DNA of 64,000 nucleotides, from the NCBI GenBank assembly GCA_964020975.1, contig OZ026626.1:11459060-11523059 (forward strand). Direction: 5' to 3'. Position numbers and translations under genes: made by a program. Below are positions 24,681 to 37,608 of this stretch, one piece after another. The notes under the pieces were generated by a model that saw only the letters and a list, made by a program, of their open reading frames with translations, searched no databases and had not been told where the DNA came from. How positions within the stretch are numbered: the stretch's first letter is position 1; every line of letters starts with the position of its first letter. This DNA is from Hermodice carunculata. Taxonomy: Eukaryota > Annelida > Polychaeta > Eunicida > Amphinomidae.

Positions 24681-25159
24681 TAATTGTAGAACATGAAAAA
24701 GAAGTTGATTCAAGTATCATAGGGTTTCATTTACCCTACCCGTTTTTTTTTTCTTCCATTTGCTCTGACAAAAATATGGTGTGCATACATCCCCCTCAGC
24801 TTTGAACATTAAACTTTGGGAGAAGCGTCCCTGATATAAGGGGATATGAGAATATTTATAGTGACTGTAGCAATAAGTGATTTTGACGACTTTCCGTCAC
24901 AGTGTAAATATTGATTTTATGCGTTTGCAAATTACATTTTCTATTTGCCTCCTTTTGTGTTGGGAATCTACAGCAGCTGCATCATCGTGACCTTCAAATG
25001 GTTCAACATGGACGTTTGAAGTTACATATATTCTGGGAAAATACGTGCAGAGTAATATCTCCTAGGAGTCTCGTTGAATACTTTCTTATTATATTTGCTT
25101 TTGCTTCTTGGAGAGTGTGTGGATATTGGTTGGTGATGGTCACTATGACTTTCTCTGTC

Positions 25160-25540
25160 TTATCCATTAAATCTGCATATGGGAGGGCTGGCCTGTGAAA
25201 TGAGGTTTTCCTGACTTAACCGTGGGTGATGTCCTACTATCAAAAGCAGATTGTAGTTTGACGTATCTGACTTGAGTCCTGGCAATTTTCTTATAGTAAC
25301 AGTGAATCTCATTGTGTGGATGTTTAAAAAAGTGATAGATATCTCAAGTAAAGACCTTAGATTAAGACTCATCTGCAGGCAAATTAATACTCCAGTTGCA
25401 GATGTGCCATATGGTGTTTGGAGGGTTTTAATCAGATCATCCATGCCTCTTACTTTATTGACGGGCTCTTCACATGTAAGGTCTAAGTACTGTCTCAAAG
25501 AAACATTTAATTTGAATAACAATCCAACAATTTTAGACAC
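25160..25540 (-). other. Unassigned open frame of 126 codons
   Basis: Balanced composition (LTCEEPVNKVRGMDDLIKTL), no low-complexity content, and the longest repeat-free open frame in its neighbourhood. No motif is recognised. It could be a transposon-protein remnant or a host exon; I cannot choose. Confidence 0.25.
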
Positions 25541-25653
25541 ACAGACAAATTAACTATGAAGCCTTTCCTATTGTTGTACAAATATTTCAGATCCAAAGTT
25601 CTGTTGCATGGTAATTATGGTCTCAGTTAGTATCCCTACAGGTACAAAGCAAT

Positions 25654-25654
25654 G

Positions 25655-25701
<47 letters not shown>

Positions 25702-25725
25702 ATATAGATAGATAAATAAATAGTA
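25654..25725. repeat. (AAAT)n microsatellite
   Basis: About 12 clean AAAT units, then degenerate AGAT units. Confidence 0.95.
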
Positions 25726-26599
25726 TAGGCCTTGTTTTATTTCTTCTTTATTTTTGTTCAAAATCACAAATGCATGAAGAATGTAAATCATACAAAGGAA
25801 TTGAACAGAGTGAAATCCACTTTATATGAATTTGATATGTAGGTTAGCTTTCGGCAAAATGACATTTTTAAGACTTTTCTGAAAGTTGATTGCTGCAGAA
25901 AAAAAAACTTTGTTTAAAAACTATGCATCACTATTTAGAGTGCTTAACATAGGTGCGATCTATATGGATGCTTACGCAAGCTTAGAAATTTAAAAAAAAA
26001 AGGAAAACTAATTTTGTAACACGCATCTGAACTCTTCTTTCGTGAAAATGTATGCCTTTTTGATGAAAATTTCCTGGGATAACACCATTTGTTCACGGTT
26101 GGGTAATGGGGAAAAACGCTAGGTCTCCTCAATGAAATGGTCCTTGAACAACTATCCATTTTACGCCAGTGTCTGAACTGTGGCTTTGCATTGAGTGATT
26201 GAACTTCGAACTTCTTGTTGCTGGTTTCCTCTCCGTTCAATTTTTGCAAAATCTCTGCGATCAGTTCCTCCTTTAGGCGAGTCCTTCCTACCTCCTTTTC
26301 GCAAGTGCTTTCTCTTTATCCATGTTACCTCTATCCATTGAATTTCTCGCGGAGTTGTTGGGCAAAACTGTCTTTTGTTCAAGTTCACCTTTGTCTTCAG
26401 CGTCTTAAATGTTTTAACTTTGAATAATTTCCCTTCAAGTGATTACAGATTTTGATTTATGACTGCAATACTTCCAACTGTTACGTCTTTGGTCTTACCA
26501 ATATGTTCCTGTTGCTTCAATAATAACTTAGTTATGGCGTGTGGTACGCGTTGTAAGATCCTCGTTAGTGGCTGAGTACACTTTTTCTTAATGACTCCA

Positions 26600-26840
26600 T
26601 GTTATACATTTTGGAGAAAGACTATTATCTGTAGATAATGAAGAATATTTCAAAGGTTGAGAGGACCAGTTAAAGCACCAGTTACCATTTATGGGTGACT
26701 GCCTGTTTCAAGTCAGGAGTGATATGGGTTTCTTCAATTTGATATTGGAAGATCAGTATTGATGCTTCGGTAATTCTGGAATCTCTTTGCTGTCATTGTT
26801 GGGTTTGGAATTTATTAATATGGGTCATGTTTTTCTGTAC
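26600..26840 (+). repeat. Solo T-family right end
   Basis: AGAATATTTCAAAGGTTGAG, TATGGGTGACTGCCTGTTTC and TTTGCTGTCATTGTTGGGTT, ending GTTTTTCTGTAC at 26840. I find no matching left arm in the preceding 4 kb. Confidence 0.6.
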
Positions 26841-26844
26841 TTGT

Positions 26845-29400
26845 TTATCGACTGATTATTCGACTGTCATTGTCAAACACCCTTATGGCTAAGTATTATA
26901 TGTTTGACACCCCCATGCATATATGTGACTTGGCTAGTGTTGCAGAGGAGACTGTGAGTGACCTGTCAGTCATTGACATATTGTGGCCCCCACAAGTATA
27001 AAAAAGAAAGAGGAGAGCACCGCACTGTGTTTATCAATGTGAATCCAAATTACAAAAAGGCCATATAACTCACATTGGTACATACATGCTTATCTATCTA
27101 TAACAACAAAACAAAATGGTTAACATTGGCTGAGACAACATTTGACAAAATGATCAAGTGTTACTTTCATAATTGTAAGCTACTATGTGCATGATACACT
27201 TAATATTATATTCATCATCCTGCGATTGAGTTTGAGAATGCGCTCATGTAAAGTATAACTATAAGTACTGTATATGATCTCCTAGGGTTCTGCAGTATGC
27301 TGTACTCGGACTTCGACATGGTGATTTTCTTTCAGTGCTTCAGTTTACCCCCACTTTACAAAAGGGGTGCTCTGGGTTGGTTTAATTTCTTGACTCACAG
27401 CCTTTTGTTCCCATGGTGCATGTTTGTGACATCTAGTAGCCCATGCAATAGGAGGTCAGTCGCAAAGTCCACTACATCACAGTGAACCTATAAGTTTCCC
27501 CCACCCCCTGCATATGAGAATGATTGTTGGAATTGCCATCTTCTAATACACCTGAAGTACATATTGTTATCTTTCAAATACACCCAGATATGATAAAATG
27601 AAAGTTTAATGCTTAGTTGAAAACATATAGAGAGGTTAAATTTATATGTGCTAATTCCCCATGTTAATCTATGGAGAAAAAGTGAGGGTGATGGAAAGTG
27701 ACCACAAGATTTGGGCAGTCAACCATTAACATGATGGGCAGCACCATCTTTAGGTGAATTTAGAACTCAGATCATCCCTGTTAGGTTGAAAGTACGCGCC
27801 AACAGCTCTACCATCAAAATGGGTGATAAAGGCTCGGCCTGCTTTGCCATACATGTAAAACGCCTGTGTATTGTAGTTTCACAATGTGTTCCTATAATGG
27901 CATAATTATGCCACCATAAAGGGCTGTTGTGTTTTGCATGCTAAATTAAGTGTGCTGCACTGAGTCAGGAAATGTGATATGTTGTTCTATTTCATCTAAG
28001 TATTTTCATTTTAAAATTGTAATGCTGTTGGAAATTTTAATCGATTGGAGCACTCTGTGGATGTAGTTATCCTATCTGGTGTACACCTCAGCTACCCATA
28101 CCTGGATAAAGACTCGAAAGATTTCTTCCCCTGACCTTCATTTGGTAAGGCAGCTGAGGAAGATGTTGGTGACACATCAAAGGGAATGTGACGGACCGTA
28201 GCCAATTAGGGTTAAGTAATGACTGATAACGCAATTGCGCCGATTGACGCAGTACTCCAAGCTTCACATTCATCACTGATACACTGGAGATGTATTTTAG
28301 ACAGGTATTTATTCTATGTTTGAGTGTGAATTCTCAGTTTTCTAAAGTAAAATTCATAATATGTAATAACTCACAGTGGTTACATGAACTAGAAATTGTT
28401 ACAACTTAATTGTGACGCAGCTGCACTAGTGACGTAGTGCATAAACACCCGGACAAAATTAAATGTAAGCGAGGTATTTCTGATTATGCATCACACCTAA
28501 TGTTGAATAACTACAACAAATGTGAATGAACACAACATTCAGGTCGGCGTTGAAAGTAGACCTAGGGTTCAATTTGTGTGATGAATACCAGATTAAACAT
28601 AAAATAAACAAAATTTGGAGAGTGAGTATATATTTTTCTCTCAAACGGGATCATTGTGGGTGACAGAAAAATGGTAACTCACTCTCAGTCCCGTAAGATT
28701 ATATATTTCGCATAAGAGCGCCTCTCATGACACACTTTTTAAAATCCATTTGAAGGCACTGCCAGGAATGCATACTACCATACGCGAGAAGCTGACAGTA
28801 ATGCTGCTGCACTGAATGACATATGGTAATATCCTTTCCTTTGAGTGACTTATTTATACACCATCAGTGATCTGTGATGTGATGTGCAGGCAAAGGAACG
28901 AAACATGGTAAATACTGAAGGAGTTAATAAAGGAGAAAAAATTCGCAGCGGGTAAACAGGTATAATTTACTCATTATAATTAACATTTTAATTCGCACCT
29001 GATGTAGAATATTGGCAGTACGTTTTAGGACCACTTCCTTAATACATGCAAGTGTATGCTCTGTTGGCAAAGATAATGGCCGTATTGAAGTCAGTGGGCC
29101 AGAAAACACAGACCGTATTACAGTCCATCTTCATAACTTGCGATTTCATCACGTCATGCTGACTCATATCATAGTGTGTGTGATCAGCAATTTCAGAGCG
29201 ATGAACAAAAGATATCATACAGTGTGGAAGGAGAACGGTAAATTTTTTGTCTTTTCAAGTGCAGTTAGGAAACTGAATTACATGTTAACAGGAGTAACAT
29301 TCAACAAACTACTCTGTTTATAATGCCAGGGTTTTTAACCAAAATGTCTTCCAAGAGAAATACGATAGTGCCCATTTATAGCGATCATAACGTTTTGGAC
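26845..29400. other. Repeat-poor interval
   Basis: Apart from the possible tRNA fragment at 27.75 kb I recognise nothing. A minus-strand frame at 28987-29123 ends at a donor-like CAG|gtgcga but has no identifiable homology. Confidence 0.35.
27750..27816 (-). repeat. Possible tRNA-derived fragment
   Basis: The reverse complement reads GGTAGAGCTGTTGGCGCG, then GATCTGAGTTCTAAATTC, resembling a tRNA D-arm and T-arm with a degraded B-box. It is too degraded to be a tRNA gene. Confidence 0.3.
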
Positions 29401-29405
29401 GTACG

Positions 29406-29406
<1 letters not shown>

Positions 29407-29485
<79 letters not shown>
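29407..29485. repeat. (TA)n microsatellite
   Basis: About 78 bp of uninterrupted TA. Confidence 0.95.
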
Positions 29486-29487
<2 letters not shown>

Positions 29488-30186
29488 CCGTTGCAATAAC
29501 ACATTTGAGAATATTTTTTGCACAAAATGAAAAGCTATATCAGCTTCACAGATGATACCTGAGGCGGTATTCGGGGAAATTTTGATTACAATTCTTAATT
29601 TGAATTTTAGCACAAATTGAGCAGCACGAAAGCCCCAATGTTGCTATAACGCTTTTGTTTTAAAACCTTAGATGATTACATTTATATATACTCTTTATTG
29701 AAATGGTTCCCTGGTATATGGGCTAAAGCGTCCATCTGGAAGTTGACCTGGGTTTGTTTTTTTTTTTTGTTTTTGTTTTTTTTTTTTTTTTTAGTTGTTT
29801 TTCTTTTTTTTGTAATAAAAAAGTTAGCCAATTTATCATACAAGTTATTTTCCAAACATTCATTTGGCCAAATAACATGAATATCGGTAATAATGCTTAA
29901 CTTGTCTCATTTCAAGCATGCAGGTGAGCAAAAAATAAGATTCTGTGTCTCTGAAAGTTCATGAAATTTCAGCAAAGAAGACTACTCAAGGCTGCCAGAA
30001 TAACGTTTTTTTTTTGTTTGTTTGTTTGTTTGTTTTTTTGTCTTCGATTAATCATGCATTTAACATAAAGGGGGCTTGAACTGCACGGGTATATGTCACT
30101 AGTTGTACCGTTGTTTCCTACGTGATTGACTGGCTTTATTCCCAAAGCACGGATTTCATTTCACATATAAAGAACCCTTAACATAA

Positions 30187-30187
30187 C

Positions 30188-30282
<95 letters not shown>
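30187..30282. repeat. (AAT)n microsatellite
   Basis: About 32 uninterrupted AAT units. Confidence 0.95.
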
Positions 30283-30284
<2 letters not shown>

Positions 30285-32013
30285 GAAACAACAAACGTCG
30301 TTTCGAAAACTGCATATACAATGTGTTACAAGAATCTGTAGATGGTGTTTTTGAGGAAAACAAAAATCATCACACTTCTAATGCTTTCGATTTTATTTAA
30401 CAAAACAGAGAACGTACTTTTGTTGACAGGCGAATTTTGTATCAATAAGGTGTGTGTTTAAAGCAATACATATTAGTAAGCTTGGCATTATATGGCCAAA
30501 ATCTATGTTTTCTGACCTTTTTTTTTTTTTTGTTTGTTTGTTAAATGCTGTTTACGAAATTTTGAAGTACCAAAATGCTAATGTTTCAGACTGAAAACTG
30601 CTACCATGAAAAATAGCAGGATTTATAAGGGTAGTGTGTTTCTCCTATTATAATCAAGGTCGGGTTCCATATTGATGGCGCCAATGGCACATTATGTAAT
30701 ATTTTGGTCAAAATGTGAGTATTTGGTGACCGGTTTCGCACCCCTTATGTTAAGATCTTTATGGAATTTAATGGGATCGCAGAGGAGGTCAAAGTCTGAG
30801 TCGCTTATGATACTAGTGGCACCCTCCTCTAAATTAATAGAATTTTTCGCAGGGTTGTTGCTGGTGATGTCTAGATTTCAATGGGGGGGGGGGGGCGAGT
30901 GTTGACATTAGTAATATCAATATAATAATTCAGACAAATTGTTTAGTCCATCTACAGAAATGGTAACAAGATAAGCCTTTTGCAATTTTGGCTTGTCACA
31001 CGATAATTTATTATACCATTGGAATATCTATATCATGATTATGCATAAAAAAAGTTTTTAATTTCTGATTATATATATATACACACAACACAAAAGATTT
31101 CCATGATGTGTGAAGTCATTGTGGAACAACACCTAGCAATAATTGGACCTTATTTCATAGGCTTTAATAAACATCAAACTCATCATTTTTATAGAGTGAG
31201 ATGATAATCGTGAAGCCTTTTCTTAAAATAGCATTATGTTTAATTTGTTGAGAAATAATAAGGCTAGGGACACCAAATATGCCACGGATGGGTATCATGT
31301 ATGGATGTTTGATTTTGCATCATGGATGACGTTCACCTGTTTTCTGAAGATTACAGAAGGAAACCATTGCAGGGACAAATTTTCATATCATGGCCATTAT
31401 GTCTCCATTTCTAAACATACATATATCATCGAAACATTATACATACAAACGTTTTTGGTGTGTAGGGTCATGTTGGCGCCACTAATTGTTTTATTTGGAA
31501 CTAGAACCATTTATATTTAGTATAGAGAAAACGCCTGTTGAAACTTGTAAAATTTTGAGTGACCTTGACCCAGTGTTCAAGGAGATTAAGCACTTTAGCA
31601 ACTAAATTCAACATGTTGAGATATATTGATACTGAACGTACCAGAAATGCATATCGCGCTGAAATTTGATAAAGCACATTAGAATATTTAACTACTTTTT
31701 CAAAGTCATGAAAATATCTAACCTTTACATAATAATTTTTGCGATAACCTTCTGACTGCATATCTCCGGAACATCAGGCTGATAGGCTTCTTTTTAATGT
31801 TTGAGGACAGAAACACACAAACACAGTTAGAGAATGGCTTATAAATTTCACAGACATTACTGTAAATGTGCAGACAATTACGGGACTTATTTTGGGGGTG
31901 AGGTTGCGGATGGAGTGTAGGTCAAAGTCAAGAGATGAAAGGCTGTTAACACTACGGTCTCTTTTTATCAGTGTGAATGAGAGTTATTCTCTCAATCTGT
32001 CTCCCTCTCCAGC

Positions 32014-32021
<8 letters not shown>

Positions 32022-32103
<82 letters not shown>

Positions 32104-32115
32104 CTTTCTATCTCT
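32022..32115. repeat. (TC)n microsatellite
   Basis: About 75 bp of pure TC followed by TATC variants. Confidence 0.95.
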
Positions 32116-32785
32116 CTTATGCTGACTTGTTTTGAGTCAGAATTCCCAAGAATTGTATACAAATCCAAGCATCTGTATTGGAACCCAAAGTTCTGTTCTT
32201 TTTACGTTGTTGAGGCCAAGGAACGTTAATCAGGTATATGACCAGGCTGTTTCAATGTGTGCTAGCAGGATATGCAATATTTTAAAAAGCATTGGAAAAT
32301 CGATTAGTGACAAACATTAGCAAAATGGTCTATGCTGCTTATTACCCAGTCATCATAATAATATAAAATGCTATCACAGTGATTGCATATGTATAAACCC
32401 CAGTTAACAAAAGTACAGAATTGGATCAAACGTGGCACAACAAGCGGAATTAACAATTGCTTAGTTGATTTATCCTTTAAAAATAAGAGTAAGCTTTTTT
32501 CATATCGAATCCTAAATGAGTTTGTTTTCTTGATTTAGACGTTTCCATTAGTGTATACCTCATAAGTAATTTTTCTCCACTTAGCACAAATTTATATGAT
32601 TCGTTTATTGATTCAAACAAAAAATAAAGAAAATGAGCTGTGAATGCTCAGAATGTTTGTAACACACGAACAGAAAGAATGACAACAGCTGTCGTTAAGA
32701 TGGAGTCGAATTTGTAATTAGATAGGTTTTGTTGGGGGGGGGGGAGATAAAACTCGCCATGCTTGAAGCCTTAGCATTTTCAATA

Positions 32786-33539
32786 GATCAGAAAAATATA
32801 CCCATATCCATTAATTTCACCCAACCGTGATAGCAATGAGATTCACGAGTTCCCAAACCTTCCACATTCATCTTTCAATACCAATGTGGAAAAGAAAAAT
32901 TCACTCCTGACTTGAGACACGCAGTTAGCCATAAAAGGCAACTGGTCTCACATTGATCAGGGCCAACCACAGGCGCTCGTAACGTTCAGTCAGTCAAGCT
33001 TTCGTGCCAATACGCGGGGGGTGGGGGTGTAAAGAGGGTAAACCTGGAAAATCTATGCATTCAATGACCCGCATAGGACAATATCTGCAATAAAATATTG
33101 TGTATTCATCTGCACAGTCAATTATCTGTGCTAATAAAAGGGCTCATCTATGAGACTGACCCAGGTAACCTCCCACATTTTGTGGCATTAGATTTGAATG
33201 AGCTACCTCCAGTATCCACTAATCATTTGGATGTCTCCACACTGATGAGATAACTGTTCTGTTAAATACAAAATGTTTACGTTGAGAGACAACGTGCAAT
33301 CGGAATCAAGGGAACTTTCTCAGACGGCTGCACAAATGTGAGGCTGTTACGAACATTGTAAATGCGTCAAATGCACATAAAAGCGGGACAAGTTAAATAG
33401 TGACTCTCAAGTCAGGAGTGAAATGTATTTCTTCTCATTGGCATTGGAAGATAAATGTCAATGCTTTGGTAAATCTGAAATCTCTTTGCTGTCATTGTTA
33501 GGTTTGGAAATTATGAATATGGATCATGTTTTTCTGTAC
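32786..33539. mobile_element. T element 2: short TIR element with TA borders
   Basis: Left end TA (32784-32785) then GATCAGAAAAATATACCCAT; right end GGATCATGTTTTTCTGTAC then TA (33540-33541). The inverted arms share ACTCCTGACTTGAG / CTCAAGTCAGGAGT and the CCAATGTGGAAAA-type box. Total 754 bp with no coding. A LINE begins directly to the right. Confidence 0.7.
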
Positions 33540-33589
33540 TAGATAGGCGCCCAAGTGTACCTGCATATCGTGCGGGAGCTGAGGGTGTA

Positions 33590-36500
33590 TTACATGAGCA
33601 GGTTCGAGGACAAGTTTGTATGTAACCCAGCAAAAAACAGTTTAAGCCTTTGGTGTAACTGACAGACTGCCACTAAAGCAAACAGTTGTACATACGGGTA
33701 TGTGCACACAAAAAGGAAGACCGTCAGGTACACAAGCACACCATAGTGCTGTGTGCCTAACAGTTGGACACATGTTATCTCATCATGTCCGAGCAAGCTG
33801 GTGCAAGTGTCCGAGATGACCACAGCCTGGAAGGCTATGAATTTCTACTAGTGTCAAGAAAAAGAATGTGGGTAGTGCAACGAAAACGCAGGTAAAGGAC
33901 AAAGTCTGTGATAGTGATGAACTTCTGGGAGATACACCTGGTCATGGGATGGTGCAAACCAGTCAAGTGTTTCTCACAAGACTTGCCTCAAACACCAACA
34001 TGGACAAGCTGAGTGCCTTCCTCTTTAATAAGCTGTGGGTAAATGCTGACTGTTTTTAAATTTGGGCACAAAATATGACACAGATGCCTCGTTCAGGGTC
34101 ACAGTTAACCGCATGGACTTGCACCGTGAAATGAATGGCAAGCTGTGGCCTGAACATGTCTAGGTATGGAATACTATGCCAGGAAGCAGCGGTGAGCGAT
34201 ATTGAGGACAGAAATAATCTGAATATTGTGACTTGTAACTGCCAGTCAGTTAAGGGTTTTATCGAGACAGTGAGGGACTTTTGTAATATTCATGACATTG
34301 GCGTTTTGCAAGAGCACTGGTTAACTAAAAAGGAGCTCCCCCCCATGCTGGTAAGCATACATAAAGACTTCTATGCACATGGATTGAGTGCTATGAACAT
34401 GGATGCTTGTATTGATACTGGTAGACCTTATGGAGGTGTTGCAGTCCTATGGCGGAAAAAAATGGTTAATTTTTGGACATTACTACTTATGCTGATGCAA
34501 GAGTTATTGGTGCTTGTTAAGACACTAAGACCACTAAACTTATTATATGTGTTTACTTACCGTTGTCCAGTTCAATAAAGTTTGACTTGTTTAATGACTA
34601 CTTGGGGAAAATTCATGCAATTGTAGAAACCAGCAACACCCCGGTATTACTAATATTCTTGTATTAGGTGAAAAGAATGCTAATGTAAACTCGTCCTTTG
34701 GACGTGAGCTGTCCTTCTTCTATAGATCATGGGTTACATCTTATGGAAATTGATTTACTCGGTCTGGGATCTGCTACTTCACTCATATAAACGATGCTTA
34801 TGGCACTGTATTCTGGTTGGACCATATTTTATGTAAACAAATGTGCAAGATTTAAAAACAAAACTTTCATCTGATCATCTATCCATGTCTGTGATCCTGA
34901 GTTTTGATAATCTACATGATGTATCAGACGGTAATGCAAGCTCGGTGAACTCTGGAGACTGGTCCATAGTGGATACTCAGCAGCGTGAACATTTTCAATC
35001 ACTGTCTTATAATTATCTCGCAAGGGTGCAGTTACCTACTAGTGCTTTAAAATGTGAGAATTGTAAGTGCAGTGACCTGTGTCAAATTACGAACTTTTAT
35101 AATGACATTGTTAATGCTCTAAAATGGGCTAGTAATGCGGCCATCGGAGATCAGAAAAAATGCATGTCCAAACTTGTACCAGGATGGAATGAGTATGCGA
35201 GAGATTTATATTCTGCAGCTAGAGATGCTTTTTTTTTAATGGGCCAAAAATGCTAAACAGGTTATGGCCTAATTTACGAGTTAATGAGGAAAAGTTGGGC
35301 ACAATTAAAATATTCTTTTAGGTCCTGTAAGAGGGATGAAGATAGAATGAGAGAAGATGCGATGGCAAAGCACTTGTTAAATAAAGATGATAAATCCTTC
35401 TGGAAGGCAGTCTCTGCCATTAATGCACTTCCACTTTCCTCTAATGTAGGTGAAACTACTGGTCGTGTGAATATTGCTACCATTTCGGCTAATCATTTTA
35501 GTATCTTGTTAAATTGTGTGAGTAATCTTGCTTGCAAGCAATCAGTTCTTGTTGAGATCCGTATGATTGATTAAAAAGATAATATACAGGTTACAAAATC
35601 AGAAATAGAAGACATTATTAAAGGGCTTTTTTGTGGTAAATCAGCTGGACCAAATCGCTTAACAGCAGAAAGTCTGGAACACTAGCGACACTATATGTGA
35701 CCTGTTATCAATATTATTCATTGCTACTGTGGTACATTGTTTTATACCGGCAAATCTTGTCAAGGTTATATTTGTTCCACTTGGCAAAAACAAAAGGGCT
35801 GACGCCATTACTGACTTGGACTATTATAGGCCTATAGCCCTCGCTACTATAATGTCTAAGGTACTTAAAAATTGTTTTAAACAGATGTGTCAATATGTTT
35901 TCTACATCTGCTTATTGTTTGCATACAAGGGCAAACATGGTACTGGCATGTGCAATTTTACTCCAAAAGAGACCATTCGGTATTACTTGACTCGTGGTAA
36001 CCCAGTCTATACTACATTCATTGATGCCAAAAAAAGCGTTCGACCCTGCACATCACTGGGCACTTCTATATATATTATTGAAACGTGTCTTTACAAGATA
36101 TATATTGTAAGATTATTGATGGTTTGGTTATCTATTCAGCAAAGTTGTGTACGCATGGGACCAGCGACCTCTTACTGATTCACGGTATCCAACGGCGTGC
36201 GACAGGGTAGAATCATTTCCCGCACCTCTTAAATCTCTATGTGAATGACTTAAATTTGGAAATTTGAAATAGTGGTATACGTTGTAATGTAGCTGGTGAA
36301 TTTGTAAACGACTTGAGTCACGCAGATGTTCTTGCTTTGCTATGTCCTTCTATGAGAGCACTGCGTAATTTTTTGAATATCTGTGAAAATTATGCAGATA
36401 AACATGATATTATTCATAATGCACTCAAGACTGAATGTATGTTTTTCAAACCTCATTGATGGCATCAAGGTTTTGAACCCATAGCATACCTTTGCTGTGA

Positions 36501-37135
36501 TAAATTGGCCTTTGTAGCTAAATTTACTAATTTAGGGCATATTCGGTTCCCTTCATTTTGTGATGATTGTGATATATCTAGACAGTACCATTCCTTATAT
36601 GCAAGGGCAAACATGTTGAAACATAACTTTTATGTGTGCACAAAGAAAGTGAAAGGCAAACTTTTTCAAGCTTATTGCACACCCTTGTATTCTCTACAAT
36701 TATGGGTCAATTACTCTAGAGCACAGCTGCAAATATTTAAGGTTTGCTACAACAATGCTTGTCACTCTGTAATGGGTTTCTCAACACTTTGCTCAGCCAG
36801 TGGTATAATAATTATGTGCTGTCATATCTTGAACTTAACAGGCGCATAATTTAGAGTTTTTGGCTGAGGAAAGAACAGAGTGGCAATATACTGATCAGTA
36901 CTATTTGTCCATCAGATATGAGGTGGACGTCAGTATGATGGCAGTTATGGATGGAGGCGCTTCATGGGGATCGGGCGGGTGCACGGATGTAGATGCGACT
37001 GTGTCTGGACTAGAGTGACAGAGATGGGTACTTTTTAGCATTATACATCATATATTATATCAAATCATTGTCGCATTAACCAGCACTGTATTGAAGATAT
37101 GGAACTGATGGTCTGAAATAAAGCTCTTTATCTTT
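33590..37135 (+). mobile_element. LINE (Jockey/CR1-group-like), nearly full length, decayed
   Basis: ORF1 remnant: VFLTRLASNTNMDKL at about 33968, followed by an LNMS/LWPEHV-like end near 34150. ORF2 starts with an AP-type endonuclease: NIVTCNCQSVKGF near 34225, LQEHWL near 34305, GGVAVLWR near 34435 and the SDHLS catalytic box near 34870. RT follows: LGKNKRADAITDLDYYRPIA (35780-35840), KGKHGTGMCNF near 35925, FIDAKK near 36020, LYVNDL near 36235 and an SHAD box near 36318 in place of F/YADD. The C-terminal tail YARANMLKHNFYVC and LFQAYCTPLYSLQLW ends at about 36850. A 3' UTR ends near AATAAA (37117). Many frame breaks; not active. Clade assignment is from memory. Confidence 0.8.
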
Positions 37136-37308
37136 AACTTTTTCTTTAATATCTTCATATAACAAAAGCATATGATAATGTAAAAGAAAAATTAGTGTCT
37201 TTCATTTTGCTTTCGGTCTCTCAGACATATGACAAAGCAGTCACTCAGATATATGTATAATTAATTTTGATATCATGAAAATTGTCATGTGTGCATAGGA
37301 CCTGTACA

Positions 37309-37470
37309 TTATGTTCGGAACGAGCATAATTCGAACTCGTAGCCCCCGCCACCAGTCACTCAGCTGAAATAGGAAATGCACATATCCACTCGACCAAATC
37401 CCCGGGAATGGCTCAATGGAGGTACCTATGCGCGAGTGTAATATCAACCCGGTCATGCAGTGTTAGTACT
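37309..37470 (-). mobile_element. tRNA-derived SINE (S2)
   Basis: The reverse complement has A-box TGGTCGAGTGG and B-box GAGTTCGAATT, ending GCTCGTTCCGAACATAATG. The upstream flank AATGGAGGTACCTATGCG is shared with the copy at 20.2 kb. It sits about 170 bases right of the LINE 3' end. Confidence 0.7.
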
Positions 37471-37546
37471 GAGTCGGCATTCATTTCCAGAATCAGGGAC
37501 TTAAATATACCAGCATTAAGGAAATGCCGAAAATATATATTTTTTT

Positions 37547-37608
37547 ATCTTCGGAACGAGCAGGACTCAAACCTGCAACTCCCAGTACCAGTCGCCTAAC
37601 TGTATCAT
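37547..37608 (-). mobile_element. tRNA-derived SINE, partial (S3)
   Basis: The reverse complement has GGCGACTGGTACTGGGAGTT, then the B-box GGTTTGAGTCC and GCTCGTTCCGAA. Only the second half of the tRNA-like head is present. Confidence 0.55.

Noticed and set aside
26161-26388. Basic minus-strand open frame of 75 codons.
   Set aside because: Basic composition alone; no zinc-knuckle, RT or other motif to assign it.
28987-29123. Minus-strand frame ending at CAG|gtgcga, considered as an upstream ectodomain exon of gene A.
   Set aside because: Its phase does not fit the ectodomain exon directly, no acceptor is convincing and no homology is seen.
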